Origin: Natronoarchaeum mannanilyticum
Lineage (GTDB): Archaea; Halobacteriota; Halobacteria; Halobacteriales; Natronoarchaeaceae
Direction of reading: 5' to 3'
Assembly (NCBI RefSeq): GCF_039522665.1
Contig: NZ_BAAADV010000003.1
Coordinates: 288,124-352,123, forward strand
Length of the DNA stretch: 64,000 nucleotides
Position 1 is the stretch's first letter. Every line of letters begins with the position of its first letter. Shown in pieces: positions 32,958 to 41,177 of this stretch. The position numbers and the translations under genes were made by a program. The notes under the pieces are model-generated. The model saw nothing but the letters and a program-made list of their open reading frames with translations, did not search any database and had not been told where the DNA came from.

Positions 32958-34064
32958 ATGTCCGAGCCGGAGTGGGACGATCGGGGACCGTCAGTGGAGG
33001 CGTTCGCCGAAATCTTTTACGTCTACGAGGTACGCTCGAGCGGCGACCGCATCGAGTACTACGGGACACCGCTGGTGCCCCGACAGCGCGTGATCGAGGA
33101 GCTCTGGCCGGCGTTTCGGGACGCGGGCTACGAGCTACAGTTCGTGCGCGACGGCGGCGAGACCGTGCTGGTGGCGGAGCCCGCGGACGGCGGGACCGCG
33201 GGCGTCCCGTGGACCAACGTCGTGTTGTTTCTCGCGACGGCCGCATCGACGCTGCTGGTCGGGGCGGCGTGGTACCGGATCGACCTGGCGAGCGATCCTC
33301 TCGCAGTCCTTCGGGCGTGGCCGTTCGCGGCCGCCGTGCTGGGCGTGTTCGGCGTCCACGAGATGGGTCACTACGTCATGAGCCGGTACCACGGCGTGCG
33401 CGCGTCGCTACCGTACTTCATCCCGGTGCCGACGCTGTTCGGCACGATGGGCGCTGTGATCAAGATGAAAGGGCGGATGCCGGACCGGAAGGCGCTGTTC
33501 GACATCGGCGTCGCCGGGCCGCTGGCGGGGCTGGTCGCGACGGTCGTCGTCACCGTCGTCGGACTCCAGTTAGATCCCGTGACGACGGTCGATCCGGCCG
33601 CCCGGAGCGGCGAGGGGGTGGTGCTCCGCCTGAACCACCCGCCGCTGCTGGATGCCCTCGCCGCCCTGACGGGCCACGCCGACCGTTCGTCGTTCCACCC
33701 CGTCGTCGTCGGCGGCTGGCTCGGGATGTTCATCACGTTCCTCAACATGATCCCCGTCGGCCAGCTCGACGGCGGCCACATCTCCCGCGCGATGTTCGGC
33801 GAGTACCAGGAGACGATCGCCGCGGCCGTCCCCGGCGCGCTGATCGCGCTGGGCGCGTACCTCCACTTCGTCCGGGACGTGGGACTCAACAGTGTCGGCA
33901 TCTGGTTCTTCTGGGGCGCTATCGCGGTGTTCATGTCGCTCGTCGGCGCCGTCCGGCCGATCGACGACTCGCCGCTGGACCGTAAGCGGTTCGTCGTCGG
34001 CGCGGTCACGTTCGTCCTCGCGGGCCTGTGTTTCACGCCGGTTCCGATCGAGATGCTCGGGTAG
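32958..34064 (+). CDS. Site-2 protease family membrane metalloprotease
   Basis: The 368-residue protein has a soluble N-terminal domain (about 1-82) ending AEPADGGTAG, then membrane segments with HEMGH at 134-138 and the second M50 motif NMIPVGQLDGGH at about 257-268. Between them is a conserved loop, ASLPYFIPVPTLFGTMGAVI. This is the EGY1-like or archaeal S2P without a PDZ domain, distinct from the two-PDZ protease at 13716. Substrates are unknown. It is monocistronic. About seven to eight hydrophobic segments are visible. Confidence 0.93.
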   Translation: MSEPEWDDRGPSVEAFAEIFYVYEVRSSGDRIEYYGTPLVPRQRVIEELWPAFRDAGYELQFVRDGGETVLVAEPADGGTAGVPWTNVVLFLATAASTLLVGAAWYRIDLASDPLAVLRAWPFAAAVLGVFGVHEMGHYVMSRYHGVRASLPYFIPVPTLFGTMGAVIKMKGRMPDRKALFDIGVAGPLAGLVATVVVTVVGLQLDPVTTVDPAARSGEGVVLRLNHPPLLDALAALTGHADRSSFHPVVVGGWLGMFITFLNMIPVGQLDGGHISRAMFGEYQETIAAAVPGALIALGAYLHFVRDVGLNSVGIWFFWGAIAVFMSLVGAVRPIDDSPLDRKRFVVGAVTFVLAGLCFTPVPIEMLG

Positions 34065-34133
34065 GCGGCGAGTCGTCGCGTCCGACTTGCTTTCGAGGAA
34101 AGGTATTTGAATCGTAACGGCGAACGGAGGAGT

Positions 34134-34556
34134 ATGCCCGTCGGTGCCATCACCGAATTACCCGCGAGATATCAGGCGCTGATCGGCATTTGGGTGGTGC
34201 TGATCGCCGGGCTGATTCTTGCGGTCGGGTACTGGGTGTACCGGGACGCCGCATTCAGGGAGAGCACGAACCCGCTCGGCTGGGCGATCGCCAGCGTCGT
34301 CGGTTTTCAAATCGTTCCCGTGATCTACACGCTGGTACGGGGGCGAATCGGTCCGCGGAGGGAGCCGCCCTCGCGCTTCGACCGCACACTGAGCGCCGCG
34401 GCGGTCGGAATCGCCGCGACGTTCGTGATCGGCGCACTCGTCACGCCGCCGGACCCGTTCTCGCAGGTCGCGTTTGCCACGCCCGCAGTTCTCGTGGTGA
34501 TTCCCGCGGCCTACGCGTACGCCACCTACCGCGATCGTACCGCGGGCGTGAACTGA
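34134..34556 (+). CDS. Hypothetical membrane protein (140 aa)
   Basis: About four membrane segments are visible (residues 14-35, 50-66, 84-104 and 113-130), with a basic loop RGRIGPRREPPSRFDR in the middle. I do not recognise the family. The ATG at 34134 is preceded by a Shine-Dalgarno-like GGAGG, which is worth noting because most starts here look leaderless. TATTTGAA near 34103 may be the promoter. The gene lies between a protease and thiL with no operon partner. Confidence 0.68.
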   Translation: MPVGAITELPARYQALIGIWVVLIAGLILAVGYWVYRDAAFRESTNPLGWAIASVVGFQIVPVIYTLVRGRIGPRREPPSRFDRTLSAAAVGIAATFVIGALVTPPDPFSQVAFATPAVLVVIPAAYAYATYRDRTAGVN

Positions 34557-34575
34557 CGCCGTCACCAGGGTCGCC

Positions 34576-35454
34576 CTACTCCTTGCCGTGCGTGAAGCCG
34601 CGATCCGGTAGCGGCTCGCCGTCGATTTCGACGCCCGCCCCGGTGACCGTTCCGACGCGCGAGAGCGGCGTCGGACAGCGCTCGATTGCGGCGTCCAGCC
34701 GATCCTCGGGAATCGCCACCACGAGCTCGAAGTCCTCGCCGAAGAACAGGCCCATCTCTCGCCGTTCGGCGTCGTCCGTAGCGACCTCGGCGACGGCGTC
34801 GTCGATCGGCACGGCGTCGCCGTCGATCTCGACGCCGCAGTCGCTGGCTTCCGCGAGCTGGTGGAGCGACCGCGCGAGGCCGTCGCTGGAGTCCATCATC
34901 GCGGTGGCGTCGGGCGCCAGCGCGCGACCGGCCGCGACGCGGGGCTCGAATCGAAAGAGGTCGTTCGCGCGCTCCGGTTTGCCGTCATCGAACAGTTCGA
35001 GCGCGGCGGCGCTGCGACCGAGCGTTCCCGTGACGCAGACGGCGTCGCCCGGCTGGGCACCGGATCGGCGCACCGGGTCGTCGGCGTCGCCCAGCGCGGT
35101 CGTCGCGACGGTGAACTCCTCGTGGCCGTCGAGATCGCCGCCGACGTAGGCCGCGTCGACCGCCTCGCAGACGTCGCTCGCGCCCGCGACGAACGCTTCG
35201 ATCTCCTCGCGGTCGAGTTCTGGAGCGCCGTACGCCGCGACGGCAGCGGTCGCCCGGGCGCCCATCGCGGCGACGTCCGACAGCGACGCGCCGACCGCGC
35301 GCCAGCCCGCGGTGTAGCGGGTCGTCCCCGCCGGGAAGTCCGTCGTCTCGTGGAGCATGTCGGTCGTGACGACCTGGTCGCCGATCACGGCAGCGTCGTC
35401 GCCGGCGCCCGGAAGCTCCGACGCCAGCATCGCCAGCGCCTCGCGCTCGTCCAT
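34576..35454 (-). CDS. thiL: Thiamine-monophosphate kinase
   Basis: ThiL phosphorylates thiamine monophosphate to the cofactor. The 292-residue protein has GAGDDAAVIGDQVVTTDML with the metal-binding Asp residues, GWRAVGASLSDVAAMGA, a signature of the ThiL/PurM/SelD fold, and DSSDGLARSLHQLAE and GEDFELVVAIP in the C-terminal half. The length is a little shorter than bacterial ThiL because the N-terminal tail is short. It faces the SDR gene across a 141-base divergent region. No other thiamine gene is present. Confidence 0.93.
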   Translation of the reverse strand: MDEREALAMLASELPGAGDDAAVIGDQVVTTDMLHETTDFPAGTTRYTAGWRAVGASLSDVAAMGARATAAVAAYGAPELDREEIEAFVAGASDVCEAVDAAYVGGDLDGHEEFTVATTALGDADDPVRRSGAQPGDAVCVTGTLGRSAAALELFDDGKPERANDLFRFEPRVAAGRALAPDATAMMDSSDGLARSLHQLAEASDCGVEIDGDAVPIDDAVAEVATDDAERREMGLFFGEDFELVVAIPEDRLDAAIERCPTPLSRVGTVTGAGVEIDGEPLPDRGFTHGKE

Positions 35455-35595
35455 TGTCGCGGGGTTCGGACGGATGGGGCAAAAACCGCCCGGTCGGCTG
35501 GCGGGTCCGAAGCGACCGCCGGGCCCCGGAACGCCGATCGGCGGGGGATGAACGAACCCCTACGATTTAGCGGATGGGCCGCTTACGGGTGAGCA

Positions 35596-36573
35596 ATGTC
35601 GGACGACCAGTGGACGAGCGAGCGGATGCCCGACCTCTCGGGCGACACCGTCGTCGTGACGGGCGCCAACAGCGGGCTCGGCTTCGCGGCGACCCGCGAG
35701 TTCGCCCGCAAGGGCGCCCGCGTCGTGATGGCCTGCCGAACCGTCGACCGCGGAGAGGATGCCAGAGCGGAGATCGAGGCGGCGGTTCCGGCGGCGTCGC
35801 TGTCGGTCGTGGAGTGCGACCTCGGCGACCGCTCGTCGATCCGGGCGTTCGCCGAGAAGTTCCGGGACCGCCACGACGCGCTCGATATTCTGTGTAACAA
35901 CGCCGGCGTGATGGCGATCCCCTACCGGGAAACCGCGGACGGGATCGAGCGCCAGTTCGGCGTCAACCACCTGGGCCACTTCGCGCTGACGGGCTACTTG
36001 CTCCACTCGCTCCGACAGTCGGAGGGGCAGTCCCGCGTCGTTACCCAGAGCAGCGGCCTCCACGAGCGGGGCGAACTCGACGTCGAGCGCGTGCGACGAC
36101 GCGCACGGCGGGACGGCGACCCCGACGACTACGACCGCTGGGACGCCTACGCCCGCAGCAAGCTCGCGAACGTGCTGTTCGCCTACGAGCTCGACCGGCG
36201 GCTCGACGCCACCGGCGCGGACGTGGTGAGCGCGGCGTGTCACCCCGGCTACGCGGCGACCAATCTGCAGACTCGCGGCGCGGAGATGTCCGGCTCGACG
36301 GTCAAGCGTTGGCTCCAGACCGCGGCCAACCGCCTGTTCGCCCAGAGCGCCGACGACGGCGCCCTGCCGATGCTGTACGCCGCGACCGCCGAGGACGTGC
36401 AGGGCGGCGAGTACGTCGGGCCCGGCGGGTTCATGAACATGCGAGGCGCGCCCGAGCGCCAGCGCTCCAGCGAACTGTCCTACGACCGGGCGCTGGCCGC
36501 CGAGCTGTGGGCGGCCTCCGAGGAGCTCACCGGCGTCACGTACGATCTCGAACGGCCCGCGTCGACGCCGTGA
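35596..36573 (+). CDS. Short-chain dehydrogenase/reductase (retinol dehydrogenase-like)
   Basis: The 325-residue SDR has TVVVTGANSGLGFAATREFA, the TGxxxGxG NADP-binding motif, NNAGVMAIPYRETADGIERQ, FGVNHLGHFALTG, catalytic Ser region VVTQSSGLHERG, and YARSKLAN (YxxxK). This layout matches the retinol dehydrogenase/protochlorophyllide reductase-like branch widespread in haloarchaea, for which substrates are unproven. A basic residue after the first beta strand (RVVMACRTVDRGE) suggests NADP(H). The gene is single, facing away from thiL. Confidence 0.88.
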   Translation: MSDDQWTSERMPDLSGDTVVVTGANSGLGFAATREFARKGARVVMACRTVDRGEDARAEIEAAVPAASLSVVECDLGDRSSIRAFAEKFRDRHDALDILCNNAGVMAIPYRETADGIERQFGVNHLGHFALTGYLLHSLRQSEGQSRVVTQSSGLHERGELDVERVRRRARRDGDPDDYDRWDAYARSKLANVLFAYELDRRLDATGADVVSAACHPGYAATNLQTRGAEMSGSTVKRWLQTAANRLFAQSADDGALPMLYAATAEDVQGGEYVGPGGFMNMRGAPERQRSSELSYDRALAAELWAASEELTGVTYDLERPASTP

Positions 36574-36623
36574 ACGGCCGCGGCTCCGGCGGAGCCGGCC
36601 GTGCGCGAGTCCGATACGATGGT

Positions 36624-36630
36624 CTTAAAT
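36624..36630 (+). promoter_or_regulatory. TATA box for rps19e
   Basis: CTTAAAT lies 24-30 bases before the ATG at 36654. Confidence 0.5.
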
Positions 36631-36653
36631 GCCGCCGCAGGGAACGGAACCCT

Positions 36654-37109
36654 ATGACGACGCTCTACGACGTTCCCGCGGAAGCGCTCATCGACGCGCT
36701 CGCGGAGGACCTCGCGGACAGCATCGAGGAACCCGACTGGGCCGAGTTCGCCGCCACCGGCGTCGAGGCCGAACTGCCACCCGAACAGGACGACTTCTGG
36801 GAGACCCGCGCGGCCAGCCTGCTCCGCAAGGTCGCCGTCGACGGCCCCGTCGGCGTCGAGCGCCTCTCGACGCAGTACGGCGGCTCGAAGAACGGTTCGA
36901 ACCGCTACCGCGTCGCCCCTGACAAGCGCGTCGACGGCAGCAAGAAGATCATCCGGACGATCCTCCAGCAGCTCGAGGAGGAGGACCTGATCCAGACCGC
37001 CGAGGGCGAGGGCCGCCGCGTCACCCCCGAGGGCCAGAGCCTGCTCGACGAGACGGCCGAGGAAGTCCTCGAGGACCTCGACCGCCCCGAGCTCGAGAAG
37101 TACGCCTGA
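36654..37109 (+). CDS. rps19e: Ribosomal protein eS19
   Basis: This 151-residue small-subunit protein has the eS19 features YDVPAEALIDALAEDL, PEQDDFWETRAASLLRKVAV, YGGSKNGSNRYRVAPDK, and a C-terminal winged-helix segment with IIRTILQQLEEEDLIQ and EGRRVTPEGQSLLDE. eS19 is archaeal and eukaryotic and binds near the head of the small subunit. The start at 36654 fits the upstream TATA box. PDCD5 and a PP-loop ATPase follow. A T6 tract after the stop may separate transcripts in part. Confidence 0.96.
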   Translation: MTTLYDVPAEALIDALAEDLADSIEEPDWAEFAATGVEAELPPEQDDFWETRAASLLRKVAVDGPVGVERLSTQYGGSKNGSNRYRVAPDKRVDGSKKIIRTILQQLEEEDLIQTAEGEGRRVTPEGQSLLDETAEEVLEDLDRPELEKYA

Positions 37110-37127
37110 GTTCGGCGTCCCGCCGCA

Positions 37128-37133
37128 TTTTTT
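37128..37133 (+). terminator. T6 tract after rps19e
   Basis: Six T residues 19-24 bases after the rps19e stop could terminate part of its transcripts before the PDCD5 gene. Confidence 0.4.
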
Positions 37134-37213
37134 CTCGCCGGTAGCTGTCCGGCGAGGCCGATCGATCAGCGTCCGTAATGATTTTCCCGCCAGCGGAGGA
37201 ACGTGCAAACACC

Positions 37214-37564
37214 ATGAGCGGCAGCCCCGACGACGACGAGATCGAGGAGATCCGACAGAAGAAGATGGAACAGCTCAAAGAACAGCAGGGCGGCGAGGGC
37301 GCCCAGGAGGCCCAGCAAGCCCGCCAGGAGCAGGCCGACGCCCAGAAGAAGGCGATCCTCCGCCAGAACCTCACCGACGGCGCGCGCAAGCGGCTCAACA
37401 CCGTCAAGATGTCCAAGCCCGACTTCGGCGAGCAGGTCGAGCGTCAGGTGATCGCGCTGGCCCAGAGCGGCCGCGTCCAGGGGCAGATCGACGAGGACCA
37501 GATGAAAGACCTCCTCCGGGAACTCAAGCCCGACTCCCAGAGTTTCAACATCAGCCGACGCTGA
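37214..37564 (+). CDS. DNA-binding protein of the PDCD5/TFAR19 family
   Basis: The 116-residue protein has the PDCD5 features: an acidic, charged N-terminal helix ([20 protein letters not shown]), a Gln/Ala-rich segment, and the compact three-helix core with [19 protein letters not shown] and [19 protein letters not shown]. It ends QSFNISRR. Archaeal members bind DNA in vitro, but their role is unclear. eS19 followed by PDCD5 is a conserved archaeal gene order. The start at 37214 is chosen over the GTG-type start at 37178. The next gene starts two bases after its stop. Confidence 0.92.
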   Translation: MSGSPDDDEIEEIRQKKMEQLKEQQGGEGAQEAQQARQEQADAQKKAILRQNLTDGARKRLNTVKMSKPDFGEQVERQVIALAQSGRVQGQIDEDQMKDLLRELKPDSQSFNISRR

Positions 37565-37565
37565 G

Positions 37566-38171
37566 ATGCGGCTCGGGCTGCTCTACAGCGGGGGGAAGGA
37601 CTCGACGCTGGCGGCGCTGCTCCTCGACGAGTTCTACGACGTGACGCTGGTCACCGCCCACTTCGGCGTCACCGACGACTGGGAACACGCCGAGGAAACC
37701 GCCCGGCGCCTGGGATACGAGTTCGAGCGCGTCGAGCTCGACGCCGACGTCGCCGCGGAGGCCGTCGAGCAGATGTTCGAGGACGGCTACCCCCGCAACG
37801 CCATCCAGTCGGTGCACATGCACGCGCTGGAAACCGTCGCGGACATGGAGTTCGCGGCGGTCGCGGACGGCACCCGGCGCGACGATCGAGTCCCATCAGT
37901 ATCGCGGGCACAGGCCCAGAGCCTCGAAGACCGCCACGGCGTCGACTACATCGCGCCGCTGTCGGGGTTCGGCCGCGGCGCCGTCGACCGCCTCGTCGAC
38001 GCGACGCTCGACGTCACGGTCGGGCCGAGCGAGGAGATCCCCCGCTCGGACTACGAGGCCGAACTTCGGGCGCTGCTGGCGGAGGAACACGGCGCCGATG
38101 CGATCGGCGAGGTGTTCCCCGACCACGAGCAGACGTACGTGACCGACGTGCGATCGGCGGGCGACGAATAA
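37566..38171 (+). CDS. PP-loop (ATP pyrophosphatase) family protein
   Basis: The 201-residue protein begins MRLGLLYSGGKDSTLAALLL, with the SGGKDS PP-loop for ATP adenylation of a substrate. It then has HFGVTDDWEHAEETARRLGY and, near the centre, EFAAVADGTRRDDRVPS, which resembles the substrate site of tRNA-modifying or asparagine-synthetase-like PP-loop enzymes. No CxxC motif is present, so sulfur transfer to tRNA is less likely. It is close to the archaeal family next to eS19-PDCD5. It is translated directly after PDCD5 and ends before a strong hairpin. Confidence 0.82.
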   Translation: MRLGLLYSGGKDSTLAALLLDEFYDVTLVTAHFGVTDDWEHAEETARRLGYEFERVELDADVAAEAVEQMFEDGYPRNAIQSVHMHALETVADMEFAAVADGTRRDDRVPSVSRAQAQSLEDRHGVDYIAPLSGFGRGAVDRLVDATLDVTVGPSEEIPRSDYEAELRALLAEEHGADAIGEVFPDHEQTYVTDVRSAGDE

Positions 38172-38188
38172 CGACGACGCTACGACCT

Positions 38189-38230
38189 TTTTGCCGTTCG
38201 GGTCGCCTACGGCGACCGCTCACGGCAAAA
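38189..38230. terminator. Intergenic hairpin between convergent genes
   Basis: TTTTGCCG/CGGCAAAA (38189-38196, 38223-38230) enclose GGTCGCC-TAC-GGCGACC (38201-38217). It lies between the PP-loop and radical SAM genes, both of which end here, so it may stop both transcripts. Next to it CTCACTGCGTTC (38254-38265) is the reverse form of the loop motif GAACGCAGTGAG. Confidence 0.5.
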
Positions 38231-38288
38231 GAGCTCGGCCAAAAAGCCGCTCGCTCACTGCGTTCGCTCGCGGTACTACTTCCTATTG

Positions 38289-39284
38289 CTACGCCAGCGG
38301 CGTCCGCTCGACCACGGTCCCGTCGACGGTTGGGTACTGTTCGACGATCTCGCCCTCGGGCACGTCGCCGTCCTCGACCATCTCTTCGAGGAGCCACCAG
38401 GCGAGCTCGACGTGGTCGGACTTGACGGTGTAGAACTCCTCGGGGACGCCCAGCTCGTCGAGACGCCGTTCCGTGACCCAGGTCTTCCCGTAGACGATCG
38501 TGCCGTCGTCGGTGACGTCGTCGAACTCTCGGCGGATATTTTTGGCCATCCGCTTCAGGCGGCGGCGGTGCTGGGCGGCGTCCTTGAACACGCTCGTGCA
38601 GAAGTACACCTTCTCGTGGTCGCCCATCACGTCGAGGATCTCGTCGCGCGAGCCCTCGACGGCGCTCATGTGGCCCTCCTTGAGTTCGAAGCCCTGCTCC
38701 TGCATCCGGCGGTAGTTGCCGTCGCTCATCTCGAACTCGTTGACGTTGCAGAAGTCGGCGGCGCCCTCGTCGAGGAACTCGAGGAACTCCTCTTCGGCGC
38801 GGATGCCGGGAATCTCGAAGGCGGGCGTGAGACCCTCCTCGCGGGCGACGTAGAGAATGTCCTCCCACTCGGTGCCGTGGAGGTCGCCCCACTGTTCGAA
38901 CGGCGGGTGGAAGCGAATTTCGTCGAGGCCCGCCTCCGAGAGGCGACGCATATTCTCGCGACCGCCCGTGATACCGGTGTAGAGGTGGGTGTGGTGGTCC
39001 TCGCCGTACTCGTCTTTCAGCAGTTCGAGGTAGTGGCAGGTCCGGTCCAGCGCCTCCTGGGGCTCCCCGCCGGTGATCGAGGTGCCGAGCGCGTCCATCC
39101 GCTCGGCCTCCGCGATGACGTCCTCGTCGGACTCGACTTTGCGCTCGTTGGCGTACACGTCGGTGACGTTCTTGCGGTTCTCGCCGAGCGGGCAGTAAAA
39201 GCAGTCGCGCTGGTCGCAGTATCCGTAGACGAACAGCACCATCTTCCCCCCGTTGGCGCACTGCTCGCAGCCCTTCGAGATCAT
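38289..39284 (-). CDS. Radical SAM protein with CX4CX2C motif
   Basis: The 331-residue protein has CEQCANGGKM near the N-terminus (a CxxC pair), then FVYGYCDQRDCFYCPLG, in which the cluster cysteines are spaced CX4CX2C rather than the usual CX3CX2C. ITGGEP and DEIRFHPPFEQ follow, as in radical SAM barrels. Similar haloarchaeal proteins are annotated only as radical SAM. The substrate and product are unknown. The first CxxC pair could hold a zinc or an auxiliary Fe-S cluster. The gene is alone on the minus strand, convergent with the PP-loop gene. Confidence 0.87.
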   Translation of the reverse strand: MISKGCEQCANGGKMVLFVYGYCDQRDCFYCPLGENRKNVTDVYANERKVESDEDVIAEAERMDALGTSITGGEPQEALDRTCHYLELLKDEYGEDHHTHLYTGITGGRENMRRLSEAGLDEIRFHPPFEQWGDLHGTEWEDILYVAREEGLTPAFEIPGIRAEEEFLEFLDEGAADFCNVNEFEMSDGNYRRMQEQGFELKEGHMSAVEGSRDEILDVMGDHEKVYFCTSVFKDAAQHRRRLKRMAKNIRREFDDVTDDGTIVYGKTWVTERRLDELGVPEEFYTVKSDHVELAWWLLEEMVEDGDVPEGEIVEQYPTVDGTVVERTPLA

Positions 39285-39520
39285 TCGTTGAACGTCGTTG
39301 GGGCCGGGGACGCAAAAAGCGTGCGAAAGCCGGCGCGACCGATCCGCGGGTGGCTCAAGAAGCCAGTCCGCCGGCGCCGTACGACAGGCTCGCCGACGCC
39401 CGACGGGATAGCGCGCCGAAACGAACGTGCACCCGCGCCGAACCTGTCTGCCAAAAGTATAATCGTATCGAGTGAATTCCCCAGTAAGGAAGCCTTACGA
39501 CAGCGATTCGAAGCCATAGC

Positions 39521-39528
39521 ATATACAA
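39521..39528 (+). promoter_or_regulatory. TATA box for the 39552 lipoprotein gene
   Basis: ATATACAA lies 24-31 bases before the ATG at 39552, supporting a leaderless start there. Confidence 0.55.
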
Positions 39529-39551
39529 ACCCGTGGACACTCCCCACGGGT

Positions 39552-40214
39552 ATGTCACAAAATCGTCGACGGTTTCTCGCCGCCTCCGGGACGGCGCTGG
39601 CCGGCTCGCTCGCGGGCTGTGTCGGTTTCATTCTCGGAAACGAGGCGCTGGAGGTCTCGGCGAGCGAGGCGACGGTCTCCCAGAGCGCGCGCGACGACAC
39701 CGGGTACGAGGAGAACACCGTCGAGGAGGTCGAGATCGAACGGACCTTCGAGGCCGGCGGGCAGGAGCGGACGGTCGTGGCGACCAACTGGCAGGCCGAG
39801 TACGACCGCGCAGTCGAGGTCGGGGGGTTCGATAGCTTCGAGGGCGCGAAGTTCATCGCCTTCTCGACGCCGAAGGTCGAGATCGCGAACAAGACGTTCA
39901 ACCCCGTCGGCGACAGAGACCACCGGGACCTCGTGCGACTGGTCCAGGATAGCTACGAGGGGCTCGAAAGCGTCACCGGCGTCGGCGAGTACACCGCCGG
40001 TATCCTCGGTAGCCAAGCGACTGTCGGCGAGTACGAGGGCGAGGCGACGTTCGCCGGGACGGGCCAGACCGTCGACCTCTCCTTGCACGTCACGAACCCG
40101 ATCGAACACGACGAGGACTTCATCGTCTGCGTCGGCGCGTACCCGAACTACCCGCCGCTGACCGACGGCGAGGCCGACAACGTCGAGACGTTGTTCGCCG
40201 GCGTCGAGCACTGA
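39552..40214 (+). CDS. Tat-type lipoprotein (DUF6517-like)
   Basis: The 220-residue protein starts MSQNRRRFLAASGTALAGSL, a Tat signal with twin arginines, and has a lipobox LAGC (Cys23). After it comes FEAGGQERTVVATNWQAEYD, AKFIAFSTPKVEIANKTFNP and CVGAYPNYPPLTDGEADN, features of a haloarchaeal lipoprotein family that I recall as DUF6517. It should be exported folded and lipid-anchored outside the cell. The function is unknown. The shorter start at 39552 is used because the TATA box fits it and the upstream frame has no signal. Confidence 0.82.
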   Translation: MSQNRRRFLAASGTALAGSLAGCVGFILGNEALEVSASEATVSQSARDDTGYEENTVEEVEIERTFEAGGQERTVVATNWQAEYDRAVEVGGFDSFEGAKFIAFSTPKVEIANKTFNPVGDRDHRDLVRLVQDSYEGLESVTGVGEYTAGILGSQATVGEYEGEATFAGTGQTVDLSLHVTNPIEHDEDFIVCVGAYPNYPPLTDGEADNVETLFAGVEH

Positions 40215-40241
40215 GCACGACCCGAAACGACGGTCGAGCGC

Positions 40242-40802
40242 TCAGAGCGGGAATCGATCGACGGTCGAGTAAACGGGACCCTCGCTCGTCAGTTCGCTCT
40301 CGGTCAACCGCACGTCCTCGACGGTCGTCTCGCCGACGGCGGCGTCCCACTCGCGGACGCCGCGCTGGACGAGTTCTTTGCCGCCCGCGTGTTCCATCCG
40401 CGCGAGCGTGACGTGGGGCGTGAACTCGTGGTCCTCCGGGTCGAACCCCATCGCGGTCGTCCGGTCCTCGATCGCCTCGTGCAGGCGGGTTAGCTCGTCG
40501 CCGCCCTCGGCGACGCCCAGCCAGAGGACGCTGATGTACTCCATCGACGGGAATACGCCGAGCCCCTCGTAGCGGGCGGTGAACGGCTCAATGTCGGCGT
40601 CATCGACCGCCTCAGAGACGGCGTCCTCGACCGCTCCGACGCGATCGTCGGCGACGTCGCCGAGGAATTTCAGCGTGACGTGCGCCTGCTCGGGATCAGT
40701 GAAGTTCAGCCCGCTCGCGTCCTCGAAGCGCTCCTGCAACTGGGCGACGTCGTCCGCGAGTTCGTCGGGCAGATCGACGCTGACGAACAGTCGTCTGCTC
40801 AT
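40242..40802 (-). CDS. thpR: RNA 2',3'-cyclic phosphodiesterase (LigT/2H family)
   Basis: The 186-residue protein carries the two H-x-T-x motifs of the 2H phosphoesterases: HVTLKFLG at about 41-48 and HVTLARM near 128-134. The first segment SRRLFVSVDLPDELADDVAQ is typical of ThpR. It hydrolyses 2',3'-cyclic ends of RNA to 2'-phosphate, a reaction that may also be run in reverse as ligation. The start at 40802 gives a normal-length protein. An Arg-rich frame that overlaps its ATG from upstream was rejected as coding. Confidence 0.93.
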   Translation of the reverse strand: MSRRLFVSVDLPDELADDVAQLQERFEDASGLNFTDPEQAHVTLKFLGDVADDRVGAVEDAVSEAVDDADIEPFTARYEGLGVFPSMEYISVLWLGVAEGGDELTRLHEAIEDRTTAMGFDPEDHEFTPHVTLARMEHAGGKELVQRGVREWDAAVGETTVEDVRLTESELTSEGPVYSTVDRFPL

Positions 40803-41177
40803 GGCGGTCGGTCGGCGTCGCGACGAATAACGGTGGCGCCGCGATCGATCCGCACGTGGAGGCCCACACGCCACAGGTTCAAGTGCGATCCCGCGGCGAG
40901 CGCCGACGTGCGCTGAGTTGCGCCCGGAGCGGCTTCGTTGTGGTCGCGCCACCACGCGCGGCCCCGAGCGGATCGTCGAACCGACGGCGATGCCGAACCG
41001 ACGGCGATCCGCGACGAGCGCGACGCCCCGCTTCGGACTCCAGTTCGCGTCGCCTGCTCGCCACAGATCGGCATCCGAGCGGTCGCTCCGTCGCGCAATC
41101 CCGTTTTCACCCCGGGGAGACGCCACGGCGCGGCCGCCAACGCAGGCCTTAACACTCGCGCAGCCGTACCGCTGGGC
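40803..41177. other. 375-base divergent intergenic region
   Basis: This gap lies between thpR (left) and the TPR gene (right). GAACCGACGGCGAT occurs twice, 17 bases apart, near 40978-41010. CCTTAACA at 41148-41155 is the TATA-like box for the TPR gene. The open frames on both strands are Arg-rich and short of acidic residues, unlike the neighbouring genes, so I see no protein here. Confidence 0.4.
41148..41155 (+). promoter_or_regulatory. TATA-like box for the TPR-DUF424 operon
   Basis: CCTTAACA lies 23-30 bases before the ATG at 41178. Confidence 0.45.
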
